Positions 53,390-64,000 of a DNA stretch of 64,000 bases are shown here, one piece after another. A program made the position numbers and the translations under genes. The notes beneath the pieces were generated by a model, which searched no databases, was not told where the DNA came from, and worked only from the letters and a program-made list of their open reading frames with translations. The first letter of the stretch is position 1, and each line of letters begins with the position of its first letter. Source of the stretch: Oscarella lobularis (lineage: Eukaryota > Porifera > Homoscleromorpha > Homosclerophorida > Oscarellidae); NCBI RefSeq assembly GCF_947507565.1, contig NC_089184.1, positions 2,418,001 to 2,482,000 on the forward strand, given 5' to 3'.

Positions 53390-55915
53390 GCGCCTATTCC
53401 GGTGATCTTCTCAAGCCCGGTAGTACTGACAGAGTCATGAAAGACGTCTACATTGTCGTGCTAGAGAAATGCACTACCACGGAGCAAAATAAGCCAAACG
53501 GGTCGATCAGGTGGGAGCGATATCTGGAGCATTCGTTTGGGCGCGGCTACCTTGCGATTCTGAGCTGCAACTCGCTCTATAGAAGTCCAGTACGGTGTAC
53601 TACTTACAAATTGTACAGCGTGCTTTCGCCTATATGTTTACGCTGGCCTTTCTTCGCCAAAAACAGAAGTGTCTGACGAGTGATAAACGAGTAACTAATT
53701 TGGCGGTACTAATGTCTAGTTCCGTGATGGGAACTTACTTAGGTGTAAATGACCCCAAAATGTACTCCATTAGAACAAAAGGGAAGGCATCCGTTAATAC
53801 TAAAGCTATACATGCAGCCAATGAAATGACTAATTCTAGAGACTGGCATACCCATACAACAAATAATATAAAGTTGCCGCAGATGCAGTAAAAACCCTAC
53901 GAAAAATTTTGTCTTACTAAGGGGCTGCCGTGTTTCAAACTGCGCGTATTCATTTTGCTCTACCGTTTAACATGCGTGCACGCCTTTGAGAGCAGGCAAT
54001 GCAATCGTCATTTGTCTGCTCTTATATCTAAAGTCGTCGCCCAAGGGTATTATGCATTACACCAAATTATACGCTGCTTATATGTCTGCTAGCTCTTGCG
54101 CTTAACAAGGCTATGCTACCAATATTTTACTCAGGCGGACATCAGTAAATAAATAATTACTAACATTTTTGATCTAGGAAAGAACCATGTGTCAATGGTC
54201 CTTCAAGAAGTGGCAAAAAATCGCGATGAAACGTTTGAACTGAGAAACGAGTTTACCGTTGGAAACGATTTCAAGGCTTATTCCGCTAAAATGAGTCTTG
54301 GGTAAAAGACTGACTTACATATGTTTAAGATATTCATACTGTTCATATCCTCTTATACCGTGCTAAAGTTCGCACTGAAGCAGCCGCACGTTCTTTACGT
54401 CGAACCTAACTGAATCATTCGTCTCGACGACAGCGTCGATAGAAGGTAAAATCATTCTGAAAAAATCAGCAACGGTGAAAAAACTAGTCCTCTTCAATGC
54501 CTTCAAAAACTCAATGCTGATTGGGTCAGTCATTTAATAGAGTGGTTATTAAAACTAAATAAATAAATGAAAAGGGATTTGCAAGGACATCGCAACGCAA
54601 CTTTGAAACATAACTCTTTACTCGCATCCAAGTACCGATAAATAGATCCCTATTTTATCTTAAATTTTGGTAACTTGTCCCTAAGGTCAGTATCGGGGAA
54701 AAGGAGCTACAGCTTACGTCCTCGACTCGTCAGAAGAGCCATTTTTATACAGAAAAATTCTTACTTTTTCTTTCAGTGAAATTTACGCCGCTAACGAAGA
54801 TTTTGAAAACAGAACAACTTTTGTAAAAAAAGGTCATACCTAGTGTAGCTAAGGTGGTTGCTGTCAGCGTCGGTCTTATACCACATAAAACACTGCGTGG
54901 CACTCGCCTTTTAGGCTACTTATGAAAGGGATAGAATTGGTTATTTCCAAAGTGCGAAAAAGAAAACAAACTGCCATTATGAAGTAAGGATCAATGCCGA
55001 ATTTCCAAATTAATCAGATCCCGGCACCGGCAGTATGTCAATTGGATTTTTCAAAAACACAACCCTGAAGACATTACATGAACAAGCTTTCAAAAGTGTC
55101 AGTTAAAGCTAACAGAAAAGGGACAAGGTTAGGGTTAGGCCTAGTTTACAAAAGACATGGCACTACTCTCTGATTAATTAACTTAATTCGCTAGGGTCTC
55201 GCCGCCGTCTCATCGGCTGGCAATGACGGTGTAGATGCGTGCGGCCGCTCTCCTGCATCAACCGTTGACGCGTAAAAAACTCGTCTACTATGAAGTACGC
55301 ACCTAATTATCTGGCTTAGTATTACTGTTGGGGCTTCAACAGAGGAAGACAAAATGTAGAATCGCTCGAATCATGGTCCATGAGTAAACGTCTTCGCTCC
55401 CGTAATAAGAATTTATGGTCAAATTTTGAAAAGTAATCGTTTTACTTTACGAAGGGAAAATCTATCCTCAGTGCATGTATAACCGGCCCCACTTCTTCGA
55501 TCAAAATGACAGGTATAATTGAAAATATCTCACGTGTTGCACTTTGATGAAAGACATTTTGCAGGCACTTCAATGGCTGCCGCTTTTGTTAACAGTATAC
55601 CGTTCTACTACTGTAGTTTGCTTTAGGAATGAACAACGTAGTAAATCTTGTTTTATAATTCTGGCAAACTTGCAAAAATTCGGAGTGTGATCTGAACCAA
55701 ACTCCGGCGCAGTTCAGAGCCAATCTCTACAATAAGTAAGTAAAAGTAAACAAATAGCAGACCTATGACGAAATTGCTCCTCTGTAAGAAAGAAATTGAC
55801 TATTCTGAGACTCTCCTCAAAAACTAAAAAACCTGCCGCTTAACACAAGGAACGAGCTTGTTTACTATGGCTGTTGAAGGCACCGTCTCAAAGAAGAACT
55901 TAACACATTCTCGTC
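53390..55915. other. Intergenic stretch with at most isolated exon-like pieces
   Basis: One stretch near 54178-54302 (VSMVLQEVAKNRDETFEL) lies between an acceptor-like TGATCTAG and a donor-like TTGGGTAAAA, but no neighbouring exon fits. Otherwise A/T-rich sequence without recognisable genes. Confidence 0.35.
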
Positions 55916-56030
55916 ATGAAATTCGGTTCTGTTTGTGCTTTATATGTTGCGTGTTTGCTCTCGTGTCATTTCGCTTTCTTCGAAGTGGTCTCTCTCTTAG
56001 TCTCTCGTAGGCACCCTAGTGATACTCAAG
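55916..56030 (+). CDS. Candidate first exon with signal peptide
   Basis: ATG at 55916 starts MKFGSVCALYVACLLSCHF, a basic start followed by a hydrophobic core, as in secretory signal peptides. The exon ends CTCAAG|GTAGG, a good splice donor, in phase 1. No second exon could be identified downstream, so this may be the start of an undetected secreted or membrane protein or a chance frame. Confidence 0.3.
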
Positions 56031-57654
56031 GTAGGAAAGGTGGAACTCTTAAATATTCAGCGTTACATAGCTATGATATACAATTTCGAGTTTGACCACA
56101 CAATTTTTATCAGCGGGCCATAAGGCAGATATTAATTTAGAGATGGCTACTGCCGCCCGTCCGGCGTGAGCCAAAAAATAAATTCATTGAATTAAACCCC
56201 AGACTATCTCAAGTACGTGCTTCTAGAGTTTGGTCATGGGCACGTGCACGTCGATCGTACATAGCATGCAGCGGGTTTTGGGTCATCCTGCTTTTGAAAC
56301 CGCTAGCTCTTAAAATAATAAAAAACAATAGTTGAGCCTTTGCGAGTGCCGCTTTTCAAAAGACCAGAGCCTCTCGGTGTAGGAAATTGCGAAGTTGACT
56401 TTAGTGAACTACGAGCAATTTTCAAAGGCATTTATTCCCATCAACGCTATTACTCAGAATTTAGCGTCTTTAATCAAAGTCTTCAGTGAGAGAAACCAAT
56501 TAAATTCGTCGCTACTCTCAAGGCTAAGAGCGTAACAGAATATTTAGGAGAGATAATGACAAAACGTGTCCTTATCTACATGCAACCTGAGCTCTTCTAC
56601 CAAAAAGAAAGCCTGAGTCCCATGAAAAGCCTTGGCTCACCAACTGCGAGTGACTCATTGGGCCAGAAAAGAAGCTAAACAAGGTAGCTAACTATTTCTC
56701 TGATGATTGAAAGGACATGGCTCGAAGGTGAATGTGAAAATAGTAGAAGCGGCTCATAAGCACGAACCTCCAAGAACATTTCCCACAACATGTTCAAACT
56801 TTGGATACGTCACAACAGAACCGCTGCGACGGTGATACTCTTATGCAGAGCTCTCTTGGACGTCAAGCATCGGTTAGCTGCAGAAATTTTTTTCCCGGAC
56901 GCCTCCAAACAACTCCTGCGTAAAAGGACTACCTCTCTGCCCTTCTAGAAGCACATTCAAATCAAGAACACCTTTCGATATTCAAGAACTACAATCCGTT
57001 GACTCCGTATAACAACAATACATGTGTACGAAACACACAATTAAGCCCGTTGTTTGGAACACGTTCTACTGTATAATGAACCTAACTTACCTGAAAATCC
57101 ATTGCATATAATCTATTGCGTAATGTTCTAAAGCACGTGGCGGCTGCTAGCTAACGTCCGAGGGAAAGGAGCTACAACGTACTAATCTCTGTACCGCCCT
57201 ACCTACCTACTAGCAGCCGCCGACTAAACCCTAATGCAAGTGAAGCACCAGTGCATACTATCGTACGAGTGCCAACACGTTTATCTGCTCTGAAACCAGA
57301 TGCTGTTCCTTCACACTCTCTGCGTCGTACACATAACATGGGAGTTTTGATCATGCATGCTGTTCCACTAAGCCTTCGCATGAGCCCCAACCAGCCCTCG
57401 ATTAGTCTGTCAGAAATCGAGTCCCTGTCTTTAGATTTGATTTGAAATCACTCTATTCCCAAAACGTGGCCAGTGGCACAACATGCAATCAATCTCTATG
57501 CACGATGAAGAGAGCTAGGCCCGCCCCTTAAGTGAATGCCTACACCATCGGGGGCCCTTACAGGAATGAGACAAACCTAGCGATCCATTGATTCTTCATT
57601 CATCGCCAAAGTTGACACAAATCTAAAAGTAAATGGAATCTAGTGAGACACAGT
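56031..57654. other. Intergenic stretch, nothing recognised
   Basis: No exons, RNA genes or clear repeats were recognised. Open frames near 57.2-57.45 kb overlap on opposite strands and carry no motif. Confidence 0.4.
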
Positions 57655-57764
57655 CGTGCGCATTCTTAAAGCGTTTAGACGCCTGACGTGAAAGTAAAAG
57701 AGTGAGCGCGATGACAAGCGTGGGTCCAATTAACACAGGGGCCCGAACAAAATCTCGCACAGTA

Positions 57765-59038
57765 GGGTCCCGTGTCAATCCTCGGACACCATCAAAACCC
57801 GGATAGCTCTGCGCGTTCCCTGCTGGACAGGGCCGACCGCGCACCAGTTCTTCTGAAAGCCTATATCATTACCATCTCTGACACACAACAGTTGCGGAGC
57901 CAGCGCGTTGCACATAGGAGCGAGAGGGGTTTGTTTGTTTTTTTCCCCCGATATCTAATCTCCGACGGAAGCATCATATCCGGGCAGAGCGATTTTCTCG
58001 TCAACCGTACACTTTTATTACACAAATCACATATCAATCGAAAGCTCTATCCTTTCTCTATCTACTGTCCTTTAGAGTACGTCGATAGGTCCTGCGGTCG
58101 CCGAGAAAATCGAGTTTGAAAAGAGGCACCTCTGCATCAAGAGCCCGGACACCCGATTTTCTTCTGAGCCGGTTTCTCTCGGACAAAAGGATGTAATTCG
58201 AATACGCTAAGAATAATAACGCCTAAATTTAGATAAAAAGCAAAAGCGGCTAAAATTATCGACATATTCATACAAATCGCACTTGCAACCGTTGTTTTTG
58301 ACTAACCCACTTTCGTAGACCGTGTGGCATCTTTCTCAGCTCTTCGCATTTTTTTACAAGGTTTCCAGGTTCTTACACACTTTTTAGCAGTTATCCTCAT
58401 TTTCAAAAATTCAAATTTTGAATTTGAAAAACTGCTTAGAAGGGCACAGGCGAAACGTTAGCCTTGTTAGGAACACCCAAAGAGCTCAGATTAATGTTGC
58501 GCAACAGAAAAAACTAAGTAAGTTAGTAGAACGCTAAGTACCGTATATACCGTCGATTTTTGCACAAAACTCCTCTAATCTGGCCATTTTTGCTTGTTTT
58601 GTCATGATATAGACGTTAGTATCTTCAACGTATATGCGCTTGTCCGAGAGAATTCAGTTATGGAAGAAAATCGGGTGTCCGGCTCTTGATACAGAGGTGC
58701 CTCTTTTCAAACTCGATTTTCTCGGCGGCCGCAGGTCCTTTCAACGTACTCTAAAAGGCAGTAGATAGAGGAAGGATAGAGCTTTCGATCGATATGTGAT
58801 TTGTTCACTAAAAGTCTACGGTTGACAAGAAATCGCTCTGTCCGGATATGATTCCGTCCGAGATTAGATATCGGGGGGAAAAAACAAACAAACCCCTCTC
58901 GCTCCTATGTGCAACGCGCTGGCTGCGCAACTGTTGTGTGTCAGAGATGGTAATGACATAGGCTTTTGAAATAACTGGTGCGCGGTCGGCCTTGTCAAGC
59001 AGGGAACGCGCGGAGCTGCCCGAGTTTTGATGGGACAC
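57765..59038. mobile_element. Foldback-type element with about 400-bp inverted arms
   Basis: The left arm (57765 to about 58190) and right arm (about 58662-59038) are inverted copies, for example ATATCTAATCTCCGACGGA on the left and its near-inverse at about 58856-58874. About 470 bp of A/T-rich spacer lies between them. The ends start GGGTCCC/GTGTCCC and are flanked by TA on both sides. No transposase frame exists, so it is non-autonomous. It interrupts a dispersed repeat. Confidence 0.8.
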
Positions 59039-59174
59039 TACTCGTTTGGAATGGTATAATTAAGAGTAATCGCGAAAGCCATCAAAGCCGGATTGCTTAC
59101 CAGAGAACGGATGACATCATGCGTCGCCTCCATCTTTCCCCGATGCTACTTTTTTTCAGTAGGGGGCGGATATC

Positions 59175-59522
59175 GAATCTAAAAAAATCTAAATCTAAAT
59201 CTTTATTATTTATAGTCACAATGCACAGCAGCTATGCAACACATGGGCTGATCTTCCGACGGCGGACCATTTATCGTCCGGGACTTCCCATACACTGGGT
59301 AGGCGGGGCTCAGTCAGGTGACATTGACGGTCTTTTAGAATGGAGAATAGACGAGGGGGAAAGCTCCAATACTGGAGAAAAACCTCGGGCAATGGTAGGA
59401 GAGCCCATCCAAAGCACATATGAAAAAGGAAATTTTACGAAATTCCGACATGGTCGGGAATCGAACCCCCATCCATAGTGGTGCCGGCCGAGTGCTCTCA
59501 CCACTCGGCCACCACTGCCCCC
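59175..59522 (-). mobile_element. tRNA-derived SINE (Leu/Ser-type head)
   Basis: On the minus strand the head begins GGGGCAGTGG and contains an A box TGGCCGAGTGG (59511-59501) and a B box GTTCGATTCCC (59466-59456), as in tRNAs with a long variable arm. A unique body follows, and the 3' end is a GATTTA-type repeat (near 59180-59210). A short duplication ATCGA flanks it. The pol III boxes show it is a SINE, not a functional tRNA, because the acceptor stem does not pair. Confidence 0.85.
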
Positions 59523-59664
59523 AAAATCGAGCCAGCCTCAAAAAAATCGTCCCCTACGACGTCCACGTACTCGACTCTAACAGGCATTCTGCGCAGAAAT
59601 CGTGTCTGGAAAGAGCTAGAGACCCCTTCGAAGCTTACCATGCAGTCCTGAACAACGAAGAAAA

Positions 59665-60339
59665 GCGACGATGACTCGACAGCTAGAGTCCCTGCATCAT
59701 TTCTTCGATAAGACTCTCGGTGCAGTGCAACGTCCGAGTTTTTTCATCTCCGTGCGTAGGATACGGGAGGAGCGGGACCGTAGAACAGGAAGAAGAACTT
59801 TTTCGTAGAGTCACTTTTGGCTGCAGTATACGGGACTCCGGAGAAACTCTGCTTAGACCGGCTGAAATGCGTTCATGAGGGAAATGCAAGTGCGCCTTTT
59901 AGGCACTGATCGCGCGCCATAGTGTGTAACGTCGTCGTCCCTTCGGTTCTCGATCGTCGTCGCTCGCTCGCTGATTCGCTTCGGTCGCTCCGCTCGCTCG
60001 CGAGTTCGTTAACGTTTTTTATTGAACTTCACTGCTCGCACACACTCGACTAGACCACTGACTAGACTAGACTACTCGACTACTCGCACACGCACAGACT
60101 CCCCCTATTAGCATACATACACAGCCAATCATCGGCCGCCTCCACTTAAATAATTAAAACATAAATGTCCCGGAGTGCCCTTTACTACAGTGAGGTTGGT
60201 GATGCCTAATTTCTAAATGGAAAGAGCCCCTCTTAAGTCTGGTAATAAGTATAGGTGCATAGAAGATAACTAAAGCTTGCACATTCTTGCAAAAGTTTGA
60301 TAATGCCGTTAGTAAGCAATACTTCGTTACTTTCCTAAA
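59665..60339. other. Intergenic with simple GCTCGCTC and CTCGACTA-type repeats
   Basis: Low-complexity GCTCGCTCGCT and CGCTCGCTCGCGAG stretches near 59960-60005 and ACTAGACTAGACTACTCGAC near 60055-60085. No gene was recognised. Confidence 0.45.
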
Positions 60340-61269
60340 TCATGCAGACTCTTTGACATGTGCTTGAAAAAATTCTACCACCTTCCCATTAAAATCATCG
60401 CAGACATCAAGATGAATTTGATGGCGTCCTCCTATAAATTCGTGATACGCAGTAGGGCCGCGAATATTCGCCTTGATAATTTCCGCGTGGTGAACGGTAA
60501 TCAGCGGATCACGGCTGCCGTGCATTAGAAGCGTCGGACACTTTACCCTTTCCAAACTGCCCTGGTAAATGTCCTCGCCCCATTCGTTGGCCAATCGCGT
60601 CACCCCGCGAACCCAAGCTGACTACAATCTCTGCATGACGTCTAAAGGGTAATAAGCGGTGACTCGGCTCAGGATCTCCTCATTCCACGCTGATAGGCTC
60701 TCGATTGCTACGAATTTGTCAACGGTTTTTCGTTCCAAGTACGCCATTACTCCCCAAATCATCAGGGCTTCAACGGCGTCAGGTCTCATTGCGGCCAAAA
60801 TTAATGCGACTGTACCGCCATAGCACCACCTGCATGGATAAAGGACGGTAACGGTAAGAGAAAAGCAAATCAAATGAGTATGGGAATGTAGCTAGCTCGC
60901 GAGGGTTGTTCATCAGACGTCTGCACATAGTAGCAGAACGTAATCAAATTAGTCAAATTTTACGTGTATGATGCTTCTATACCCTGCGACGGAATAGCGG
61001 TGTATCTTGAGCGAATCCATCAAACGGGCGACGTCGTCGGCGTCGGAGCGATAGAAATCGCCCGAAAAGTCTTTTTCGGGTGGACGCGATTTGCCGCAGC
61101 CGCGCAAATCAACGGCGTTCATGTCAAAGTGATCGCACATGAGCTGCGATTGGAGTTGCGGCGCGAAATCAAGCAGTCCTGTACTAACAGAACCATGGAG
61201 CAAGACGAGAACGGCGCTGCCTCTTCCCGCGCGACGGTAGTGGAGATTAACGCTGTTTACGCGAGCCAA
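60340..61269 (-). pseudogene. BPHL: BPHL-like alpha/beta hydrolase with in-frame stop and Cys nucleophile
   Basis: Exon 1 (about 61269-60983) gives VNLHYRRAG, LLHGSVSTG and the conserved DLRGCGKSRPPEKDF. After a 153-bp intron, exon 2 (60829-60340) gives the nucleophile elbow GWCYGG, then IWGVMAY, the acid-bearing HGSRDPLIT and the histidine-bearing GGRHQIHLD. Order and length match valacyclovir-hydrolase-like BPHL proteins, serine hydrolases of ester and thiolactone substrates. Two oddities stand out. The nucleophile serine is cysteine (TGC at 60825-60823). A TAG (60624-60622) interrupts the otherwise continuous frame between VMQRL and SAWVRGV. No typical intron removes the TAG in phase. The 5' exon was not fixed; an ATG-led stretch upstream near 61370 may supply a leader. 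It is a pseudogene or a recent nonsense allele. Confidence 0.78.
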
Positions 61270-61430
61270 AGAAATAGGAGAATAATGTTAGCGTTGTTGG
61301 CGAGTCAAAAGTTGCGATCTGGGCGCGTTGTAACTTGCTTTCCTGGTAAAAATCGTCGTGTCAGCCGTCGCTTGCATTTTCAATAGCACTGAGCGTGAGA
61401 AACCCCCGTACACTGATATCTGGCTTCGAA

Positions 61431-61496
61431 CAGCTGACGATTGCGTCGATGTCAGCTGACGATTGCGTCAATGTCAGCTGACGATTAAGTCGATTA
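61431..61496. promoter_or_regulatory. Three exact-period 22-bp repeats with E-box, upstream of the BPHL-like gene
   Basis: CAGCTGACGATT recurs at 61431, 61453 and 61475. Each copy contains the palindrome CAGCTG (an E-box) and TGACG. The array lies about 160 bp upstream of the hydrolase coding start, a plausible promoter position. The regulatory role is inferred from position and palindromes only. Confidence 0.4.
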
Positions 61497-61654
61497 TAGC
61501 TGTGCGTGACGTCATGCACAACTACTCCCTTCCTTCCGCTCCAAATCTCGTCTCCGCGTCGCCCCAGCCGCGCGTTCCTCTGCTAGCGCGACCGATCAAC
61601 GGACTGCGCCTGGCCTCGTCCAGGCCCTTTACGAGTCCCTTATGGTCTCATCTG

Positions 61655-62863
61655 GTACCAGAGATTAAGGAGAGAGGGATATGAAACTCCCCCTCTCACG
61701 TGACTATTTCTTGGTACCAGCCGTGTAGCACTATCGATGGACGATCTTCGAAGAGTCCAGGAAGACATTATAGCCAAGAATTCGACTACTGCGCGTTCGC
61801 CACGTTATTTGATGATGCGAGAGACTGCCGAATTGGTCATTAAAGGAAGATCGACGGAGACAGCGATTTCCTTAGCTACGAATTCTCTCAGTCAGTAGGC
61901 TAATGGCTTTCTTCTGCAGTGTTATTTTTTAGCAGTCGATTTCAGTTTGCTAAGGCGCTGTGGAGTGTTCATGTAGATGTTGTTCGTAAATTTAATTGTG
62001 AGGAGATAAGTGCACTGGCCGACGGTAATAGGCAAGGATTTGCTTGCGTGCAATCGAGCAGGGTCTGCATCTTATATTGGACCGTCGACTTGTGAGTAGA
62101 TGGCATTTTGTGAATCGGACAGTCGAAGCGTATTGCTCTCCCTTGTACTCAACAGGAAATGTTGAGATTCTAAAAGCCGGCTCCCCTGACTTGTACTTAA
62201 AGCTCCTTTTCCTTCGCCTGACAACATCAATATACTTTTCTTCAGGAGAACCAGGGCATATGCCAGTTGTGTCCAGACATGGTCACGTGAGGTGTCATCG
62301 GGAAAAGCGTTCTGTATACGCTTTAAGAAAGTCGCAGGCACGAAAGGAAGACAAATAATTGTTAAGCGGAGAATAAACTAGCTACAACAGTAGGATTGGA
62401 TGCGAAAGATGTAAGAGAGTGGCTTCTGGAGGGTGCAAAAGATGGACGACTGGACACGCCCAAAACTACCGAAAATCGCTCATTCCGTAGCAAGGGATAA
62501 AGCGACGATTAAATACTTAGTTGATCAACGTAGCAGATTGCCTTAGACAACATTTCCCTTAACTGGCACGATGCTACGAGTAGCGAGGAAAGCCCAGGAG
62601 GGTGCAAAGCCTACTCTTCATCAAAATGGGCATGTTCGCGGCATCAGGACAACTTCTACTGCGTTCCAACGCGACAGTTGTGGACCGCATAGAGCTTCGA
62701 AGCATTTCTCGACCAAGTTCGAGTTCCTTACCTATTTCGGCGACTGAGTAGGACGCATTTCGTAAAGCGTATCAGGGGAATGACAGCTACACGGCTGGTA
62801 CCAAGAAATAGTCACGTGAGAGGGGGAGTTTCATATCCCTCTCTCCTTAATCTCTGCTGGTAC
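61655..62863. mobile_element. 1.2 kb element with 75-78 bp terminal inverted repeats
   Basis: Sequence at 61655-61729 (GTACCAGAGATTAAGGAGAG and on to GGTACCAGCCGTGTAGC) returns inverted at 62786-62863 with a three-base length difference and almost no substitutions. Each arm also contains CACGTGACTATTTC. The interior has short frames (for example a 53-codon one at 61738) without recognisable transposase motifs. No target duplication was found. Confidence 0.75.
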
Positions 62864-63105
62864 AGTACAGTGTACGAGAAATCGTCTAAGGAGATTAGCG
62901 CACGCTAATTCGGCAGTGAACCAAGCCTTTTTCTAAACGTAACTGGCGATTCGCGGTAGTGCGCTTTCCCCTTAGCTTGTCACGACCTTTCTTGAACGTA
63001 GCTTGTGGCAGTTTGTTCACGGCACCGCCTAGGGGGGCCGTCATTCACCCTGACTCTACTGCGCATGCACTCTCGAGTCTCTTCTTCTTCGCCAGTATGC
63101 AGTGC

Positions 63106-63852
63106 GGCAGGACGGAGTTTCAAACGCGCATGTACGAGTACTAGTGCGTAACAATGGGCGGAGAGCCAATGACGTAGCCCTTGTCGCGCACGCGCCTTAA
63201 ATCAGCCAATGAAGTAAACATTTATCGTTCTATCGAGACCCCGTGAAAGAAAAATGGCTCGTCTAAGATGAGTTCGAATTGTCTAAGCTTGAGATTTGGC
63301 AGATCGAAGCTTCAATGAATAAGCTTTGATTTTAGCCCTGACATATTTTTAGTTGAGGGGGACGTCAATCGAGAAAAAGCGGTTTGAAAGTTATAGGACC
63401 GCTGAACGCACTAGGAACCGCACGTTTTCTCTATAAATAGCTTCAAAAATTTAAAAAATCGTAGGGATTCGTAAATGCGCTCGAAAATGGGCTGAATCGT
63501 GCCTCAATCGCGCCTAACGACCCACGATGTTTCGAATTTTGCCAAAATATGTTAGGTAAAAACAGCGTCTTTTTAGCTTCAAAGCCAAAGAATACTGCCT
63601 TTTATTTATACTACTGGCGTTTTTGGAAAGCTCGGCGACAGAAATGGGAAGTTGTAGACGATACTATTTGTACGAGGGTCCCCGCCCGATGCGCGTTTGT
63701 TTCAGTGAAGCAATGCCATATTTGCGCATTTTCGCCAAAGAAAATGCGCTTGTCAGAGGCTAGATAAGGTAAATTCAGCGCTTTCGGAGAACATTCGAAG
63801 GCGGGGAGTAACCCTAACTACGACGCATGCGTGTTTGAAACTCCGTCCTGCC
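63106..63852. mobile_element. 747-bp non-autonomous relative of the 38 kb transposon, 9-bp TSD
   Basis: The left end starts GGCAGGACGGAGTTTC and is repeated inverted at the right end (ending GAAACTCCGTCCTGCC). It is flanked by a perfect 9-bp duplication ATGCAGTGC (63097-63105 and 63853-63861). The ends share the GCAGGAC...TTTCA...GCGCATG layout and the duplication length with the element at 38006-42118. It is inserted in a copy of the repeat at 33063, whose unoccupied version still reads GATGCAGTGCCACG. No coding sequence was recognised. Confidence 0.82.
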
Positions 63853-63965
63853 ATGCAGTGCAGCGATTTGCTTCGACGAATTGCTTGTGAGCATCAACTA
63901 AGTAGCCGGAAGCTTTCTAGTTTGCGCGAATGGACCAGAAACAAACGTCCTTCCGGCAAGTGAGA
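63853..63965 (+). repeat. Third copy of the 102-bp repeat of 33063-33275
   Basis: CGATTTGCTTCG, GAGCATCAACTAAGTAGCC and GTTTGCGCGAAT follow the same order as at 33.07-33.25 kb. The unit was split on its left side by the transposon ending at 63852. Confidence 0.75.
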
Positions 63966-64000
63966 GATAATGGTGTGGCGTCTTAGAGTCTCGTGAAGCT

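Larger units (their letters stand above)
57655..59660 (+). repeat. Dispersed repeat, copy split by two insertions
   Basis: The three parts of the repeat seen uninterrupted at 5050-5415 occur here at 57655-57762, 59041-59170 and about 59523-59660. The gaps are filled by a foldback element and a SINE. Order and orientation match the intact copy. Confidence 0.75.

Noticed and set aside
59446-59522. Functional tRNA-Leu or tRNA-Ser gene
   Set aside because: Promoter boxes are present, but the acceptor ends do not pair and the sequence continues into a SINE body and tail.

Overview
The window is animal nuclear DNA. It has many short GT-AG introns (mostly 45-60 bp), a multi-exon DExD/H-box helicase, and domains typical of metazoan innate immunity and cell death (CARD, TIR, Death, Roc-COR, NB-ARC, ankyrin, TPR, Kelch, TKL-like kinase). 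Dispersed transposons sit between and inside the genes. The compact introns and domain mixtures fit an early-branching marine animal, with a sponge most likely; this is inference, as no species marker is visible. Exon boundaries below were placed by hand from frame, splice consensus and domain continuity.

Layout. 1-6.2 kb: tandem and dispersed repeats, a possible MITE, and a Kelch pseudogene fragment. 6.2-14.8 kb: two minus-strand genes, one CARD-ankyrin-TIR and one ankyrin-Roc-COR-Death, with a stray DDX60 fragment between them. 15.3-22.9 kb: a near-complete Helitron (Zn finger, Rep/HUH, Pif1 helicase, OTU protease) broken by two single-base frameshifts. 23.3-25 kb: two small minus-strand genes, one RG-rich/Glu-Lys-rich and one with ankyrin repeats. 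25.2-32.8 kb: a large DDX60/Ski2-like helicase gene, minus strand. 33.6-37.5 kb: a Death-NB-ARC-TPR gene, plus strand. 38.0-42.1 kb: an apparently intact 4.1 kb DNA transposon (26-bp perfect terminal inverted repeats, 9-bp target duplication) carrying a spliced gene for a putative transposase with a RING-like finger. 42.3-45.3 kb: a truncated second copy of the NB-ARC-TPR gene and another DDX60 fragment. 45.8-49.1 kb: a Kelch / coiled-coil / protein-kinase gene whose coiled coil is built from repeated 63-bp exons. 50-64 kb: mostly transposon debris (LINE 3' end, hAT-type MITE, foldback element, tRNA-derived SINE, two further inverted-repeat elements), one candidate signal-peptide exon, and a BPHL-like hydrolase with an in-frame stop.

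How the genes relate. The 6-49 kb stretch reads as an innate-immune neighbourhood: possible adaptors and sensors (CARD-TIR, ROCO-Death, Death-NB-ARC-TPR), an antiviral-type helicase (DDX60) and a multidomain kinase. It has been reshaped by local duplication (NB-ARC copies, three DDX60 fragments) and by transposons. The strongest novel item is the 38.0-42.1 kb transposon. A 0.75 kb non-autonomous relative at 63.1-63.85 kb has related ends and also a 9-bp target duplication.
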